A stretch of DNA of 64,000 bases from Marchantia polymorpha subsp. ruderalis (lineage: Eukaryota; Streptophyta; Marchantiopsida; Marchantiales; Marchantiaceae): the NCBI GenBank assembly GCA_037833965.1, contig AP031356.1, forward strand, positions 11,244,501 to 11,308,500, given 5' to 3'. Numbering within the stretch: position 1 is the first letter of the stretch; each line of letters begins with the position of its first letter. The notes beneath the pieces are model-generated. The model saw nothing but the letters and a program-made list of their open reading frames with translations, was not told the origin of the DNA and made no database searches. Below, in pieces: positions 46,401-58,857 of the stretch. The position numbers were made by a program, and so were the translations under genes.

Positions 46401-49400
46401 ATTCTTCGCCGATGATCATATACCCCGCTGCTTAAATTCCCATTCCCATTACTATAATGAAAATGAGTGAAAATACGTCCCGTACTAACTCTAGGTGCAC
46501 AGTACGAGACTTGCCCACAATCTACAAGAAATTCCCTAATCCTGTAGGTATGACAAGTATGAGTTGCCAGTGCAAGTCGGACATGTCTTAGTACCTATCT
46601 AATCACTTTCGCGTCATCATCAAGGCCCAGCCGAATAAATCCATCAAATGATTACCGAATTTTTTTCGCCCAGATGTATGAAGAAATGGAGAATCTACCA
46701 CCTTTGGACCCCCTTGGACTACGCGAAGAATTTCGGTAAGCTCAGATCAGGTCAGTTTAGTGAAATTTATTTTACCGCATTGGTTGTATCTCGACACTGA
46801 GCAGCGTCCAGAACGAACAATTTTCGAGGAGAGTAGAGTTTAGGATAGACCAGGCAGGAGAGCAGGCAGGCAGAGAGAGAGAGAAGAGAGAGAAGGATAC
46901 AGTGTATGCTGCGGCGAATGTTTGTTGGCTTCTGGTAGGACTACAGCAGATGGTTCTTACTCATCGACGGTCAAACGGCACCGTCCAGCAGTAACGAGAG
47001 ACCAGTATACCGTAGTGCAGCATCGCAGAGAAAAGTTACCGCTGTCTGTCACTAGATCATATGTATACGGTCATACGGTTCTCGAAAACGTAAGGGCTTT
47101 TTCTGGCTCTTTGAAGTCGAAGGTAATTATCGAGGACCAAAGACATCACCTCGAGAGCAAGCTACGATTTAGCCAGGGCACCAGAAGTCTCATCCTCGAC
47201 ATCTCTTTTGCTTTCCAACAAATCCATCATGCAGCCAAGTTTTCTCCTGAAACTTCTGACAAGGGTGCCCGTTACGTCATGCTGTAGGTCGAGTAAATAG
47301 GGGTCGTCCGTCATGTTCCTGGTGATTCGTGTACATGACCATTGGAAGATTGGTGAGGTTGCAAAGATTTAGATTAAACCCTCCATGTACATACTCGAAG
47401 AAAGTTGTTCAAATTTACGAAGATTTGTGGTGCTGACATTCGTGGATCTTGCATCTGACATTTCCACTCTCGAAAGCAACTTTCGATGTTACCGTATTCT
47501 TCGGCAGCATGTTCATGCTACAAAAAAACAGCCAAGGTCGGCTATATCCTCGCATGCCACTATTGAGATGGACAGTCTGGACCAAATCTGGTCTACATCT
47601 TCTGAAGATTAGGAACGTTGAACTTAGAGCAAATCGGATAATTGTAAGTCTGCGGTGCCAATTCTATGCCTCGGAACGCTGGTATCATAGAAACCGCCTC
47701 GGATTAGGTGGTCCGTCTAGTGGTGTGAGCGTAGATTTAGCAGCGTTGCATCCGGGCGGCCAGACATTGTACAGTATGAACGGAAAAAGGAATAGTCGAA
47801 ACCGTTGAAAGACCAGTATTCCCCTAATGTCGTTCAGCTCCAATGACGCCGCTGGGATGGCAGAGGAACGTAATCTCTTTGTATGAGCAGCATATTATAT
47901 TATACGATGAACTGCTTTCCCCAGTAACTTCCAGTTTACCTTAACGACCATACCGCAAACAATACCGGTCACAGAAGGCAATCCAAAGCCGATACAAAGT
48001 AGCGTGACTAAGCTAAAGGAAAAGATAAGAATCTCCGTTTGCTTGGGAATCTCTCGCTCACGTTGCTACATCTACTGGTGTACACGAAGTTTAAGGCAGG
48101 TGCCTCTGAACCCCTCAGGTGGCTAAACATGAGCCTGTGCGTTCGCGTGATGTAAACTCGAAGGGCAGGCTTACTTTTAGGAGGTACCACTGCCAAGTGA
48201 TGTCATCGCGGCCAGTTCAGTTCAGTACTTGTGTTACAACTCCCCATATATTCGAGAGCAGATTACTGTAATGCTACTGACGTTTACACTAGAGATTCCA
48301 TTCATGCCGACAGGTGAGGTAACGTGTATGTTGTACTACATTGCTACATACCTGCGGAGTCCTGCCATGCCTTGCAGACTGGAATGACCGCTTGTACTAC
48401 TCACTATAGAAATTCTCTTTTTATTGCCAGCCTCGTTATGCGAGCTCTCTCCTGGAGGGTATGTGCACGGTGCACGCTTCGGCCTTCAGTCCGTATTGAG
48501 GTTATATATTCGCTCACTTATTTCCACGTTTACAGTCGTTTGAGTCAGATTTCGTCTTATCAGTTATTTCTATTGTTGTTTCTTCAGAAGTCGAAGGCAG
48601 TTTTACATTTTAAATCGCGAATGATTCACAACAAAATGCCAAACCACCTACGCATAAGCCTATGAGACTGTTGTTTAGAAAAAAGAAACTGTTATCATAA
48701 CATATTTAGATGCTGCCCTGATCGTCCTCATCATTGTTCGACGCCGAAATTAGATTGTTTTCCGGCCCACAGATGGAGAGTTCAGACCTTCATGCACCAC
48801 GGGACCAAATACCGTGATTATCTTCTTCGTCTTTGAAATTGTTGAGTTATTTTTCTAGTGATGAAATTACACAAGACTAACGTCATGGCCATGGAGACAT
48901 GAATGCAAGATATATGAACACGAAAAAAACGGAACGCAGGGGAAAAGAACCTTAATGGGAATGATCTACGACGGATGGGAATACAAATCATAAAGAGTTT
49001 TTTCTATCTATAACTCATTATCATGATTGACTACGGTACCATTCTAGGTTCTTGCGTGTACTGTGATGCGTACGATTCTGGAATCTTCTTCACATGCCTG
49101 TACTTTATAGTTATCCCAGGCCATGTCCGGGTTAACAGTTTAGCAAAAGAACACACCAAAGCTGATGCGAAGTTGCAAAGCTTTCACGTCCCGAGTCCTG
49201 CCTCTAAGCAAACACTGTGCAGGTAATTTAGGTCAGGTACCCTACACGCTTTGGCATGTAATCGGGGACAGAGCAAAATCACACCGTACTCCCAAGTTGG
49301 AATTGACTGGACATTGACTAATGAATGCTTTCAGTGAATAAGTACCACTTACAAAGGCATACTTTGGTATCTAGTACCTTTCCACATGGTGTCCCACACA

Positions 49401-50466
49401 CATTACTGGTGGTCTCTCTTCCCAACCTTCACTTAACAGGATCTGCCCAAAATTAGAATCAAGGTAAATTTCTAAACTCCTTTGACTTCCTCACTTTCTA
49501 AGAAATAACGTTTATGAGGTCACACACTGATTCTGGATGGCATTAGGGTTTAGTATTATGTTGATTGTATCATTTCAGCATATTGTACCGCATCTGTTGT
49601 ACTTTTTGAGTAAGGCAGACCTTGTTGGAATGCAAACTGCTCGCAACACTTCGACCTATAGAGAATATTTATGAAGGCAACTATGAAGATGAACACCTAA
49701 GCTATCCCTGCCATTTGAAAAGCAAAATCAATAGATTTTTAACCGCAGGCTCTGAAGATAGCTAATCAAATGAGATCCTTCTTCTCACTTTGCCGAATTT
49801 CTAGCAATCAGGATTCATATGACAAGATGCCATGAAGAGTAGAATAGGAAGCAAGAATGTCCTTCGTATAAAAATCTAATGTAATAGTTTTCTATAGGGA
49901 CATTCGTATAACTTAACCCCACCTCACCTCCCCCGCTCCCTCTTCTTTTCATATGGAGTTAGAATTTTACTGAGGTTAGGGTCTGTTTCTCACTCTGATG
50001 ATTCTTACAGGATGTAAGATGATTCCTTGTCAAAAATGGTATAATCATGCACATGATCCAGAGAAACGGCTAGATTCTGCGCATTCTGCATACAATCGTG
50101 CAAACTGAAATATGAAGTCCGTACACATAGGAGCCATGCAATGTCGTCCATGAGGGAATCGTTTCTGAAGCACAATCTTACATATCATGATTTTGACCGG
50201 TCGCTTTACCTAAATTCTCCTCAGACTCCTTGTCTCGATAACATTCGAGAACAGTGAAGAGCTCGGGGGTACTCTTCTTGTACCTTCGCCAAAGAATATT
50301 GTGCTCGTGTACATCAAATTGCTCATGACATTTGAGGAACCGAGGGAACGCAGAGTTTGGAGATTTGTCAAACTTTCAGACATGTAATTTAGTGTCAGTT
50401 TGCATAAATTCCTTCCCATACGGAAGCGTTCGTGTGATTCTGCAGGAGAAATGCTGTTTATCAGAA

Positions 50467-50508
50467 CTGAAAATCCTGTTACCAAAACAGTGGTAACAGG
50501 ATTTTCAG
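50467..50508. repeat. Perfect 18-bp hairpin
   Basis: CTGAAAATCCTGTTACCA (50,467-50,484), 6-base loop AAACAG, exact reverse complement at 50,491-50,508. This is the longest perfect palindrome with a short loop that I saw in the window. It lies outside any recognised gene and is not a mobile-element terminus that I can identify. Confidence 0.95.
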
Positions 50509-50631
50509 CTCATTCTCTGATAGCCGCTCCCATCTGATAGGTCATGCTAGTTAATTGTTAGGGGAATTGTCATACAAACTTCTTTATCTGTTAGTCTGTA
50601 CTTCCTTCGTTGGTACAGCTGCCGATCTTAC

Positions 50632-50655
50632 CTCTCGGACATCCTTGTCCGAGAG
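50632..50655. repeat. Perfect 10-bp hairpin
   Basis: CTCTCGGACA (50,632-50,641), loop TCCT, exact reverse complement at 50,646-50,655. It is only 124 bases from the 18-bp hairpin. Confidence 0.9.
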
Positions 50656-52442
50656 TGTAGGAGATTCTTTGATTTCATCTTTGACTTTCTTCCACTGCGA
50701 ATACAGAAATGGTACATAGTTTCCCAAAACCGCATTTGCTCCTCTGCATAAGGAAAGGGGGCTCAGTGTCTAACGAAACATTGATGGAAGACCCCTCAAG
50801 CCTTCATAGGTTAAGCAGTACGATCCCCTCTAATGTTGCCCAGATGAAATAATCCACGCCTTGAACTTTGTAGGACTTTCTCTTTGCAACTCTTTCCGTT
50901 CTATTGTACCCGTGCATGTTTAATCCTTTGACCATGTTAGCAACTATTTTTTAATTAAGATGCGAATTTGCAATGTGGTGGCTTAACTGAAAAGAAAGAA
51001 ATTCAGGCCAGGAGTCCCTACTGGCATGTATCAAGTCAGGCTTAAGTCAGGCTTTTGGAACGATCAATACCGAGACGTGAAGAGTCCAGCGGGCTAGTCA
51101 CGGATGTGAATATGTATCATATACTTCTCAGTACTGCGTTAACAATCTCTTGAACCTCATGCCAAATGAATACATGATGCATTCACATCTCTCCTGTTAG
51201 AGCATTCTAGAGGGTGAAAGTTGGATCAACACCTGAAAGTCGATAAAAACTGTGTCCTTATGATGAAGGTGGGATCCTGCAAACATCCATAAGTCTATGT
51301 TCGATTAAGAATTGGTGTAAAATGTTGGCTCTAGATGCCAAGAAAGGAAAGTGGTCATGCATAAAGATGCTACAGTTTGCCTCCATGAGTAACGTCTATC
51401 AAAAGTGTCCCTCGATTAGCGCTAGACGTTAAATTGTCTAGCCAACGATGTCAAAGCATCATGTCGGAAAAAAAAATAGGATGACAATTGCACTCATTTG
51501 GTGCAACTTTCAGAAATTTACCACGGATTTAAAATAGGTGTACAAATTAGACACCACCGAGCCCGACGACCCAATACCGTCTATGTGGCACAATGCTTAA
51601 TGACAGGTAGCCCTATGCCTCCAAAAAGTTTTAACAACCGAGATGGTGGATAGCTGAAGGACCTCCAAGTCACTTCTAAGTTTTAGAGTATAATCATAAT
51701 CTCAAGAACTAACACGAATGGAATAAAAACTAGCAACTTTCTGTTTTTTTGCAGAATATAATATATCGCATGCTTGCATATTAAATGAAACGTTTGGAAA
51801 AAATATCTGATCTGATGTTATAACATGGGTATATATATACTAAAAAACAGAGAAGTTCAAATCCTAGCCTCTGGTAAGGTTAGATACAGCTCTGGTAAGG
51901 CTCTAGACTTTATGGTCACCGGCCAATCCTAAACTATATCCCTTAAAACTCCACCCTCTGGCAGTCGTGATATCGAGTCATCCATCGATCCGTCCTGAAC
52001 CCGACGTTTCACCCCGGCTATATCATCAGAGCCGCGTGCGAACTACTAACAAGTTCTCGGGTCGACAGTTGAAGACAAAGAAGAGGGAAACTCTCATGCG
52101 TCCCATGTGTCACTCGCAGCTCTCCTCATGATTCCTGGACTATGCGCTTGAGTCACAGGTGGCACGCAAAAAACTCCATAATTGCAGAACTGGTGTAAGG
52201 CTAAGTATTAGCGCCACAGAGTCGGAATGCACGGCATTGGAAGGGCGGAACGAAATCCGTTACTCTCGTCGGGTAAATAATGGCTTCCTTGATTCGGCTG
52301 GTCTGGGCTAGAGTCCATCATCATCGTAGGAATACTACAGTCGATAGCTGGCAGCAATGCTGCATGCACTGCCGACAGGCCGAGCGAGAGGCAAATTCAC
52401 CACACCAATGTTATCTCTTACTGTGCTCAGGGCGAAGTGAGA

Positions 52443-52474
52443 GTGTGTGGTGAATCTCCAGAATCACCACACAC
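52443..52474. repeat. Perfect 11-bp hairpin
   Basis: GTGTGTGGTGA (52,443-52,453), 10-base spacer, exact reverse complement at 52,464-52,474. A further CACCACACC lies just upstream at about 52,399. Confidence 0.9.
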
Positions 52475-53002
52475 TTCGGCGGAAAAGCCAATCCTGGAAT
52501 CTTCCTTGAGCTGCCAATGGGGTCCGAGAAATCATCTGCCGCATGGGGCTTGCAGAATCTGAAGCTGGGCGGACGCGATTGGAGGCGCAGAGCCGATTCA
52601 GCTTTTGTGATGTGTGCGCCATGGCAAGAGCGGAGCAGCAGGGCCTGCAGAATGTAAGGCCTAGCAGGTGACGCTATGTGAGGCCACGATGACGTCGGCT
52701 CGAGCGCCCTGCAGTGGACAAAATCGCAACGATAATAAACTCCGATGCTGGTTATTATTTGGTTCCGATCGGGGCCCGTAATTAACCCCAAGGCTGCACC
52801 AATTATTCAGCACAATTCTTACGCCGCCGTTGGGGACATCGGTGAATAAGCCTCGACATGGTGACGTCCTCCGTGGCGAGTGTGACTCGGCTTCGCGTCT
52901 CCAAGCCTGGCTCTGTACGGGATCCACTCCGTCCAGCGAGCGTTCGGCATTCGCTGAATCGCACTGAGATCGTCGAGGACCTCCACGACACGACTCGACG
53001 GA

Positions 53003-53026
53003 GGCCGGCCGGCCGGCCGGCCGGCC
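53003..53026. repeat. (GGCC)6 tandem repeat
   Basis: 24 bases of perfect GGCC repeat, itself self-complementary, in the CpG-rich island. Confidence 0.95.
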
Positions 53027-53256
53027 GCCAGGCAGGCGGAGAGACGATCACCTCAGATTCAAAGCGGTCCGCTGGATCGCCCGCCCGCGTTTTCACCGAA
53101 CAAAGTGACCGACACTCAGCCCTGGTGACTGCCACGCGACCGGGAGGCCGGTAAGCATGCACCTGTGACGGAGAGCGAGATAGTGGACGAGGATGGAACG
53201 TCGGGACGTCCACTACGGTGCTGCAGCAGCGACTACGGAAGCCGGCTCGGCGAGCC

Positions 53257-53288
<32 letters not shown>
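53257..53288. repeat. TC-dinucleotide microsatellite
   Basis: CTTCTCTCCTC leads into an uninterrupted run of TC repeats ending at TCTTCG. It could be a pyrimidine patch of a core promoter or a simple microsatellite. Confidence 0.9.
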
Positions 53289-53294
<6 letters not shown>

Positions 53295-54271
53295 CCTGGG
53301 CCTTGTCCTCGTCCTCGGGCTCACTCTCGCGCACCTCACGTCCTCCTCACCTCCGTCAGAGGCCGACCCTCGTGACAGATCTGATGCACGCCGACGCTCT
53401 CCACTATCATTCTCGGCCTCTAGGCCTATTTTACTCGTACTGCTCACCTATACCCTGCGCCATGACGCTGCGCTCACGTCACTCGGCGCCACTGTACTTT
53501 TCATGTCTTGAATGCACGCCCGTGGTCACTGGTCACGCTATGCACAGACGTTCGACTTCTCCACGTATTCATGCGACTCTGACATGGCTGGCTTAAAGCT
53601 GCGAGCGACTGCGGGCAGAGCGATCAACCTGTTCCTCTCCTTCATCGCCCGACGTCTCCACGACCGTCGAACGTTCGAAACTGAGCCCTGTGCGAGCAGT
53701 GCCCGTGTCATGCTCGCGTCAGCAGCGAGAATGCAACGTTGCGCTGACACGCGGGACAACTCTGCCGATGAAGTTCTTCCCGCAGGCAGGTTGTAAGTTT
53801 GAACCTGGTCCAAGTGCTGCCCATGCGATGCGATCAGTGTCTGCAGTTCCCTTTCCCTCCCAGCGTCGAGGATTCTACCTTGGTCGTTGCTCCGTTACTC
53901 CACCTTTCTGGCTTCTGAGCCTCGTATACAGACCTTTTGGTACGGGGTATTTGTCTGGTAATCTGTAACTCGCATGATCACAATTCAGCCTGACTTCTTA
54001 CCCCGGTGCACGATGTTGTCCAAAATAGGCCCGCTCTCAATCTCTGGTCCGAGTGTTGCGAAACCTTCGAGCTCCTCTCTGAACAGGCTCTCGCACTTCA
54101 AAGTTGTCCACATCATTTTCGGAGGTAGAGGGGAATGAAAACGTCGGTTAGTGTCGGCTACAAGCAACGCTCCACGGCCGGGATTCAGATTGAGACACCG
54201 TCACCATTAAATAAACACATGTGGTCCACTCCCGTATGGTCCATATGGAGCCCACTACATTCTATCTTGGC

Positions 54272-54295
54272 TCTCCTCCGCCAGGTCGGAGGAGA
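54272..54295. repeat. Perfect 9-bp GC-rich hairpin
   Basis: TCTCCTCCG (54,272-54,280), loop CCAGGT, exact reverse complement at 54,287-54,295. Confidence 0.85.
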
Positions 54296-54507
54296 ATCTC
54301 TTTGTTAGTTCTTGTTCGTCATGTGATTTGCATGACTGCATCCAAAATACCTGTACAGCAACGTTCGGAATATGGTTCTGAAATGTGACTACCTCCCGCC
54401 AAGACGATTTCTGTACTTCCCACCACTCGGGAACATAGAATTACAGTTAATGCAGACCAGATGTCTCTTGCAGCAATTTCGGCCTGCTGCAACCAGTTTG
54501 TACTTAG

Positions 54508-54545
54508 GACACTGATCACTGATCAGTGTCTGATCACTGATCAGC
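54508..54545. repeat. Near-perfect 23-bp palindrome followed by a repeat of its core
   Basis: GACACTGATCA (54,508-54,518), a single C, then the exact reverse complement to 54,530. The CTGATCACTGATCAG core is present at 54,512-54,526 without its first base context and again, complete, at about 54,530-54,544. The site thus combines a dyad with a direct repeat, an arrangement seen in dimeric-protein binding sites but also in simple-sequence expansion. Confidence 0.85.
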
Positions 54546-54759
54546 TAGTGACCATGATGGCGGCATGTGTGTTGGTTATAATCGTCAGCCACGTATGCAG
54601 TGACAAGCGAATCAACCCCCAGTTGTCACACTTCTCGCCTACAGTGACAGAAGTCAGATAATATAATCACAGCTTAAGAATCTATTATTGCCGGCAAGCT
54701 TTTTCCAGACATCAAGCTGGTTCTCTAATCCCCACCAAATACATCGCCTCCACCTTCTA

Positions 54760-55290
54760 ATCTAATCGTGCGGGGTCCTGGGGACTAACGAATTAGCGGC
54801 AAGCCGTCTTTGACATTCTGCCAGGTGTTCTCACCAAATATTATGATCTACTCATCAGTTGATTGCACCCTAAATAACCACCTAATCACTAATCCTTTTA
54901 TCCTTCTCAAATTTTAGGAGGATTCAGATAAGAAGTAAGCATCGAAGTATATTGCTGCGCCCTTTTATCTAATCGTGTGGGCTTCCGCTACCTGACTAAA
55001 ATGCGTGCGAGCACCCTTTGACCTCTGGGAGGATATTCTTTCCGAGACCTGGGAGTCTTGATCCTCAGATTTTCCACCAAACTAATTGATCCCACGCTCA
55101 ATCTAGTCATGCATGCTTCTGCCAACTGACTAATTAGCGCACAAGCCATCTCTGGCCGCTCTGAGCTTGTTGAGTATCTTCAGACATCGAGAGGCTTGTG
55201 TTATCAATTAATCTAGTCCTCACCGAAATGCTTTCCATTCTTAATTTACTCGTGCAAGCTCCTGCCAACCAACTCCCAAACTCTTCCTTT
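54760..55290. repeat. Strongly decayed long-period tandem repeat
   Basis: Four related phrases recur: TCTAATCGTG at 54,761, TCTAATCGTG at 54,968, TCTAGTCATG at 55,102 and TTTACTCGTG near 55,245. Each is followed by a (G/C)CTTC(T/C)GC(C/T)A-like or GTCCTG block, an AC(T)GACTAA-like block and, in three units, GCAAGCC or GCGAGCA. The spacing is 207, 134 and about 143 bases, so units have gained or lost sequence. No coding sense. Confidence 0.55.
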
Positions 55291-55723
55291 AAACCAAATC
55301 ATTTAGGCCCAGAAATATGGCATTTGTAGGTGATCGTGCCATATTTATTATAAATAATTTTCGCATGATACCATATATAGTATTGAAGTCACACGGGCTG
55401 TTCTTTATAAAATGTCGTCAAAAAAGCTCAAAACGACATTTAATTTCTTTAATAAAATTGAGTTTAGACTAAAAATCTTCAGGGGAATACCATCATTTGG
55501 TATGCACTTGAAGATTACATAGGTTTTGTGTGGCTTTTGTGAAGTATGGACATTGGAAAAAAAATCTCTAACACAAAGGCAAATTGGTTAGAACCACAAA
55601 AATTATAATTTCATACCGACCAGAGCTATACCCAAAGCACGTCGAAATCCAACACTTGACGAAGTGGAGTGACTCTATGTAACTAGACGCCAAAGGAATT
55701 TTCTTTGAACTATTACTTTTGTG

Positions 55724-55868
55724 AATATAATACATGTTCATTTTACTGGATCTAGTGATTAGTTATATTGTTAATATAATACATGTTCATTTTACTGGAT
55801 CTAGTGATTAGTTATATTGTTAATATAATACATGTTCATTTTATTGGATCTAGTGATTAGTTATATTT
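55724..55868. repeat. 49-bp tandem repeat, three copies
   Basis: The unit begins AATATAATACATGTTCATTT at 55,724, 55,773 and 55,822. The copies are nearly identical (one T for C in the third). The period is exactly 49 and the array looks young. The sequence is AT-rich and non-coding. Confidence 0.95.
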
Positions 55869-58830
55869 TGATAGAAACGTAAACATCTTCGACACAATTT
55901 TACGATTTTTTATATGATCCCAAAGCTGAGAATATTTCCATTGATGGGGCAAGAGAGAAAATGTACTACAAAAAATAGTGTATCAAATACCAGAATCGGT
56001 CATGAAACATAGATTACTTTTGAAACTTGATTTTACAAAAAACTTTGCTAATGTATATCCTGATACTAGAATGTGATATCTCCGTGGTTAGTTGTAAGAA
56101 AGATGAGTACAGATTGTCTTTAATGGATTCGTCATTCAAGGACATAAGGCATTGTTAGCAATTCTAGTAAATTCAAGCATATTTAAATAGTGGTCATATT
56201 TTTCATAAATAAAAACGACTGATGCCATAATAGACTTATTTATGACAAATTTGGCAATTCCCAAGTTAACATAGGCTGGCAATTGTCTCCAGTAAATAGA
56301 TAATGGGGCAAATGGGCAGAAATAATCCGAATATTCCGTCGAACCAAACATCGAAGAAATTTGATCAGACCAGGGCCTAAACTTTGTAGTAACTAAAATA
56401 ATTGAACATCTAAAAAATTAATAGTATTGAATTGTTCTAACGAATATACCTGTGTAGCCTTGAAGTTCTTTAGCAACACTTAAAGTAAAGTGTCCAATAA
56501 TCTAACATACTAAGGAACTCCAAGAATCACGGTACTGTCAAGTAAAAGTAGCACATCAAACAAAACTTGAGACAAGCAAGAGGATGCGAAATGATGGCCC
56601 ATCAACACTGAAGGAGAAGAATTGGGCACAGGCGAGCTAGACTTGAACAACGCAAAGTTGTCAAAGCCCCTCAACTGCTACAAGTTACACATCACTGGAG
56701 GCGACTACAAATTGCTAGGCCCCAAACGCTTAAACCTTCGTTTGAAACTTCGTCGCTAGCGATTGCCAATTGAAAACATAAAAAAGATCGTGGTTTCATG
56801 CTGCTGCAATAGAGATGTTGAAGTGTTTTCCAGGAAAACTCTTGCAAACCTATTTTGTTCAATTTTGAATGCCATAACATTGTCACATTATTCTTAACCA
56901 CATTCCTCTGCCCAACCAGGATAATCGGCAGCTCACCTGCGTATACACAATCTCGAGTGGTGAGTTTCACTACAACATCTCGAAAATATGATGTATGCTC
57001 TTTACTCTTGTGACGGTCTCCTCCATGGAGACACTAGAACTTTCGAAATTCCATGTCTCTCATTGTTTTGCACCAGCTCTTGACCCAGAAAATTGCCTTT
57101 TTAAGTGCTCGTTTCGCCACCTCCACAAGATCAACTAAAGTGGCTCAGTAAATGGCTGCCATCCAAATGTAAAGACTACTTGCACTCTCAAACATATTAC
57201 GTGGTAAACTCATTTAGACGGGGACAGACACACAAGCGTCCAATTGCAAGATCTCACGTCTTTGAACAGTGGCGCATGTGTGACGTATATGTATTTCAGA
57301 TAGTACTCCTCCGTGACATCAAACATGATTGTACTTTTCCTGCCATAGTATAATATACATTAGGACTAATCTGTAGTCTACTTAACATCCCTTGAGTAGT
57401 GGTACATGTAGTTCAAATAGTCAAGGTATTACCTTCAAGTTCTTCCCACCACACCTAAGAAGCCCAAGAAGCACGTGTGAAATAACACGAGACAGTGCTA
57501 GTGCTCTCGGTTTAAGAAATACCTGAAAAGACGTTGATAAAGCAATGCTCTAGGCGTCATTCACGAAGGAGCTGCGGATATCGCACGCAAGCACATTTTA
57601 CGATTGTCACATAAACCTTAAGTATGGGTTCCAAGATGGACTTGGATAAAAGTCTCCGGCTGAGAGTATGATTTACAAAAATCTCATTTGTTGTCCACAT
57701 CGTATTTCACATTTACCATCCCGCTACTATCAGTTCAAGTCCTGCTATATCTTCTAAACAAACTGTCTTATTCTCTAACAATGGTTATATTATGTCTCCT
57801 ACATTGATCCAAATCATTCGTATCGCATGAGACATTCATATAACACAAACTTCTTTCATATGGAGCGTCACGTACATCGCTAACAGTGGGTCTCATTCCT
57901 TCAAAGCCTGTGAAGTATCTTTTCTGAGCCAGATCAGGAGATTTTGTCGCCGTGAAAATTGGGTTGAAGTTGTCTCTGTTTCCTTTTAGGCCTTTTATGG
58001 TGTCCGCTGCCGGGTATGTACTTCTACATTCCCTCTTTGCTTTTTCCTTCTTGCGTGCTCTTAGATATCATGTGACTTTTGCTATTCCGTTATGAATTTA
58101 CTCCACCACATTCTTTCAATACTCTCCAGGTCCAGTGTAGAACCAAATGCTATGAATCCACTACATACGGCAAAGCCGTTGATTGGCTGCACGTCTACAC
58201 TTGCATATCGGGCGGATCCGGGCCTTTTCAAAGATTTTTTCGACATCCATTGTTGTAAATAGTAAGGCCTAACTATTGTGTGTGTCATTGGACATATGAA
58301 GAATAGGCAGGGTACTTTTGCTTTCCAACAAAGAGTCACGACAACAGAATATTTCTTGTCGACAAGAATTAGAGAAGTGCAACTTCTTATTCCTTTTTTC
58401 TGAGCAGTCATTTCGAAGGGGGTTGTTTTTGGAATTTTCGTATTTTATTTCCCGAAAATTCTCGTGGGATACAAAAAATCCTATTCCACAACTAAATTAT
58501 TTTGAGACAGGGCTTGTCAACAACTTCGCAGCAGGTTCTCCAATGAGAGCCGTAGCTACTTTATCTGAAGCCATGAAGCGGTAGATATTAAAATGCGAAG
58601 TTTTTCTGCTATCTGGGTATTCAAAACCAAAAGAGGAACAGTCAGCTGCACTTTTGCATGCAACCTTTACACGTCTTTTGAGCTTCAATACTTCTAACCG
58701 ACATTTCAGTGACACTAGTTTCATAAAAATAACAAGTTTTGATTTGTGCCCAATATCTACACTGTTGTTGATATCACATGAGGATAAGACTTCAAAATGT
58801 ACAGTTGTGTTACTTTCCTTTCAATCTAAT

Positions 58831-58857
58831 GGTGGAATATTTAATGAATATTCCACC
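58831..58857. repeat. Perfect 11-bp hairpin
   Basis: GGTGGAATATT (58,831-58,841), spacer TAATG, exact reverse complement at 58,847-58,857. A further TAATGGAATATTCC follows at once, so the core GGAATATTCC palindrome is partly repeated. Confidence 0.9.

Larger units (their letters stand above)
43471..52300. other. Mixed-composition DNA, no recognised gene
   Basis: The largest frames are short: 121 codons at 46,922-47,287, 119 at 47,449-47,808, 113 at 48,324-48,665, and 109 on the minus strand at 45,282-45,611. None shows a domain. The minus-strand frame at 45,282-45,611 has the most protein-like composition but no recognised family. A GA-rich microsatellite lies at 46,873-46,893 and an 11-bp direct duplication (AAGTCAGGCTT twice) at 51,033-51,054. 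Two perfect hairpins near 50.5 kb are listed separately. Confidence 0.4.
52301..54300. promoter_or_regulatory. GC- and CpG-rich island with simple repeats, possible promoter region
   Basis: The most GC-rich long stretch of the window. It includes (GGCC)6 at 53,003-53,026 and a TC-dinucleotide tract at 53,257-53,288. Pyrimidine (TC) tracts are common near plant transcription starts, so a plus-strand promoter near 53.25 kb is possible. Long frames here (for example 214 codons at 52,803-53,447 minus, 143 at 53,165-53,596 plus) owe their length to GC richness and simple repeats; they overlap on both strands and show no domain. No downstream gene was recognised. Confidence 0.4.

Noticed and set aside
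51845-51880. GTTCAAATCC resembling a tRNA B-box
   Set aside because: No matching T-stem, anticodon arm or acceptor pairing can be drawn around it.
52803-53596. Frames of 214 codons (minus) and 143 codons (plus) in the GC island
   Set aside because: Both strands are open because of GC richness and simple repeats (GGCC, TC); the proteins are low-complexity Arg/Ser/Gly runs with no domain.
54760-55290. CRISPR-like spaced repeats
   Set aside because: The units are degenerate and irregularly spaced, and the genome is eukaryotic; this is an eroded tandem repeat.
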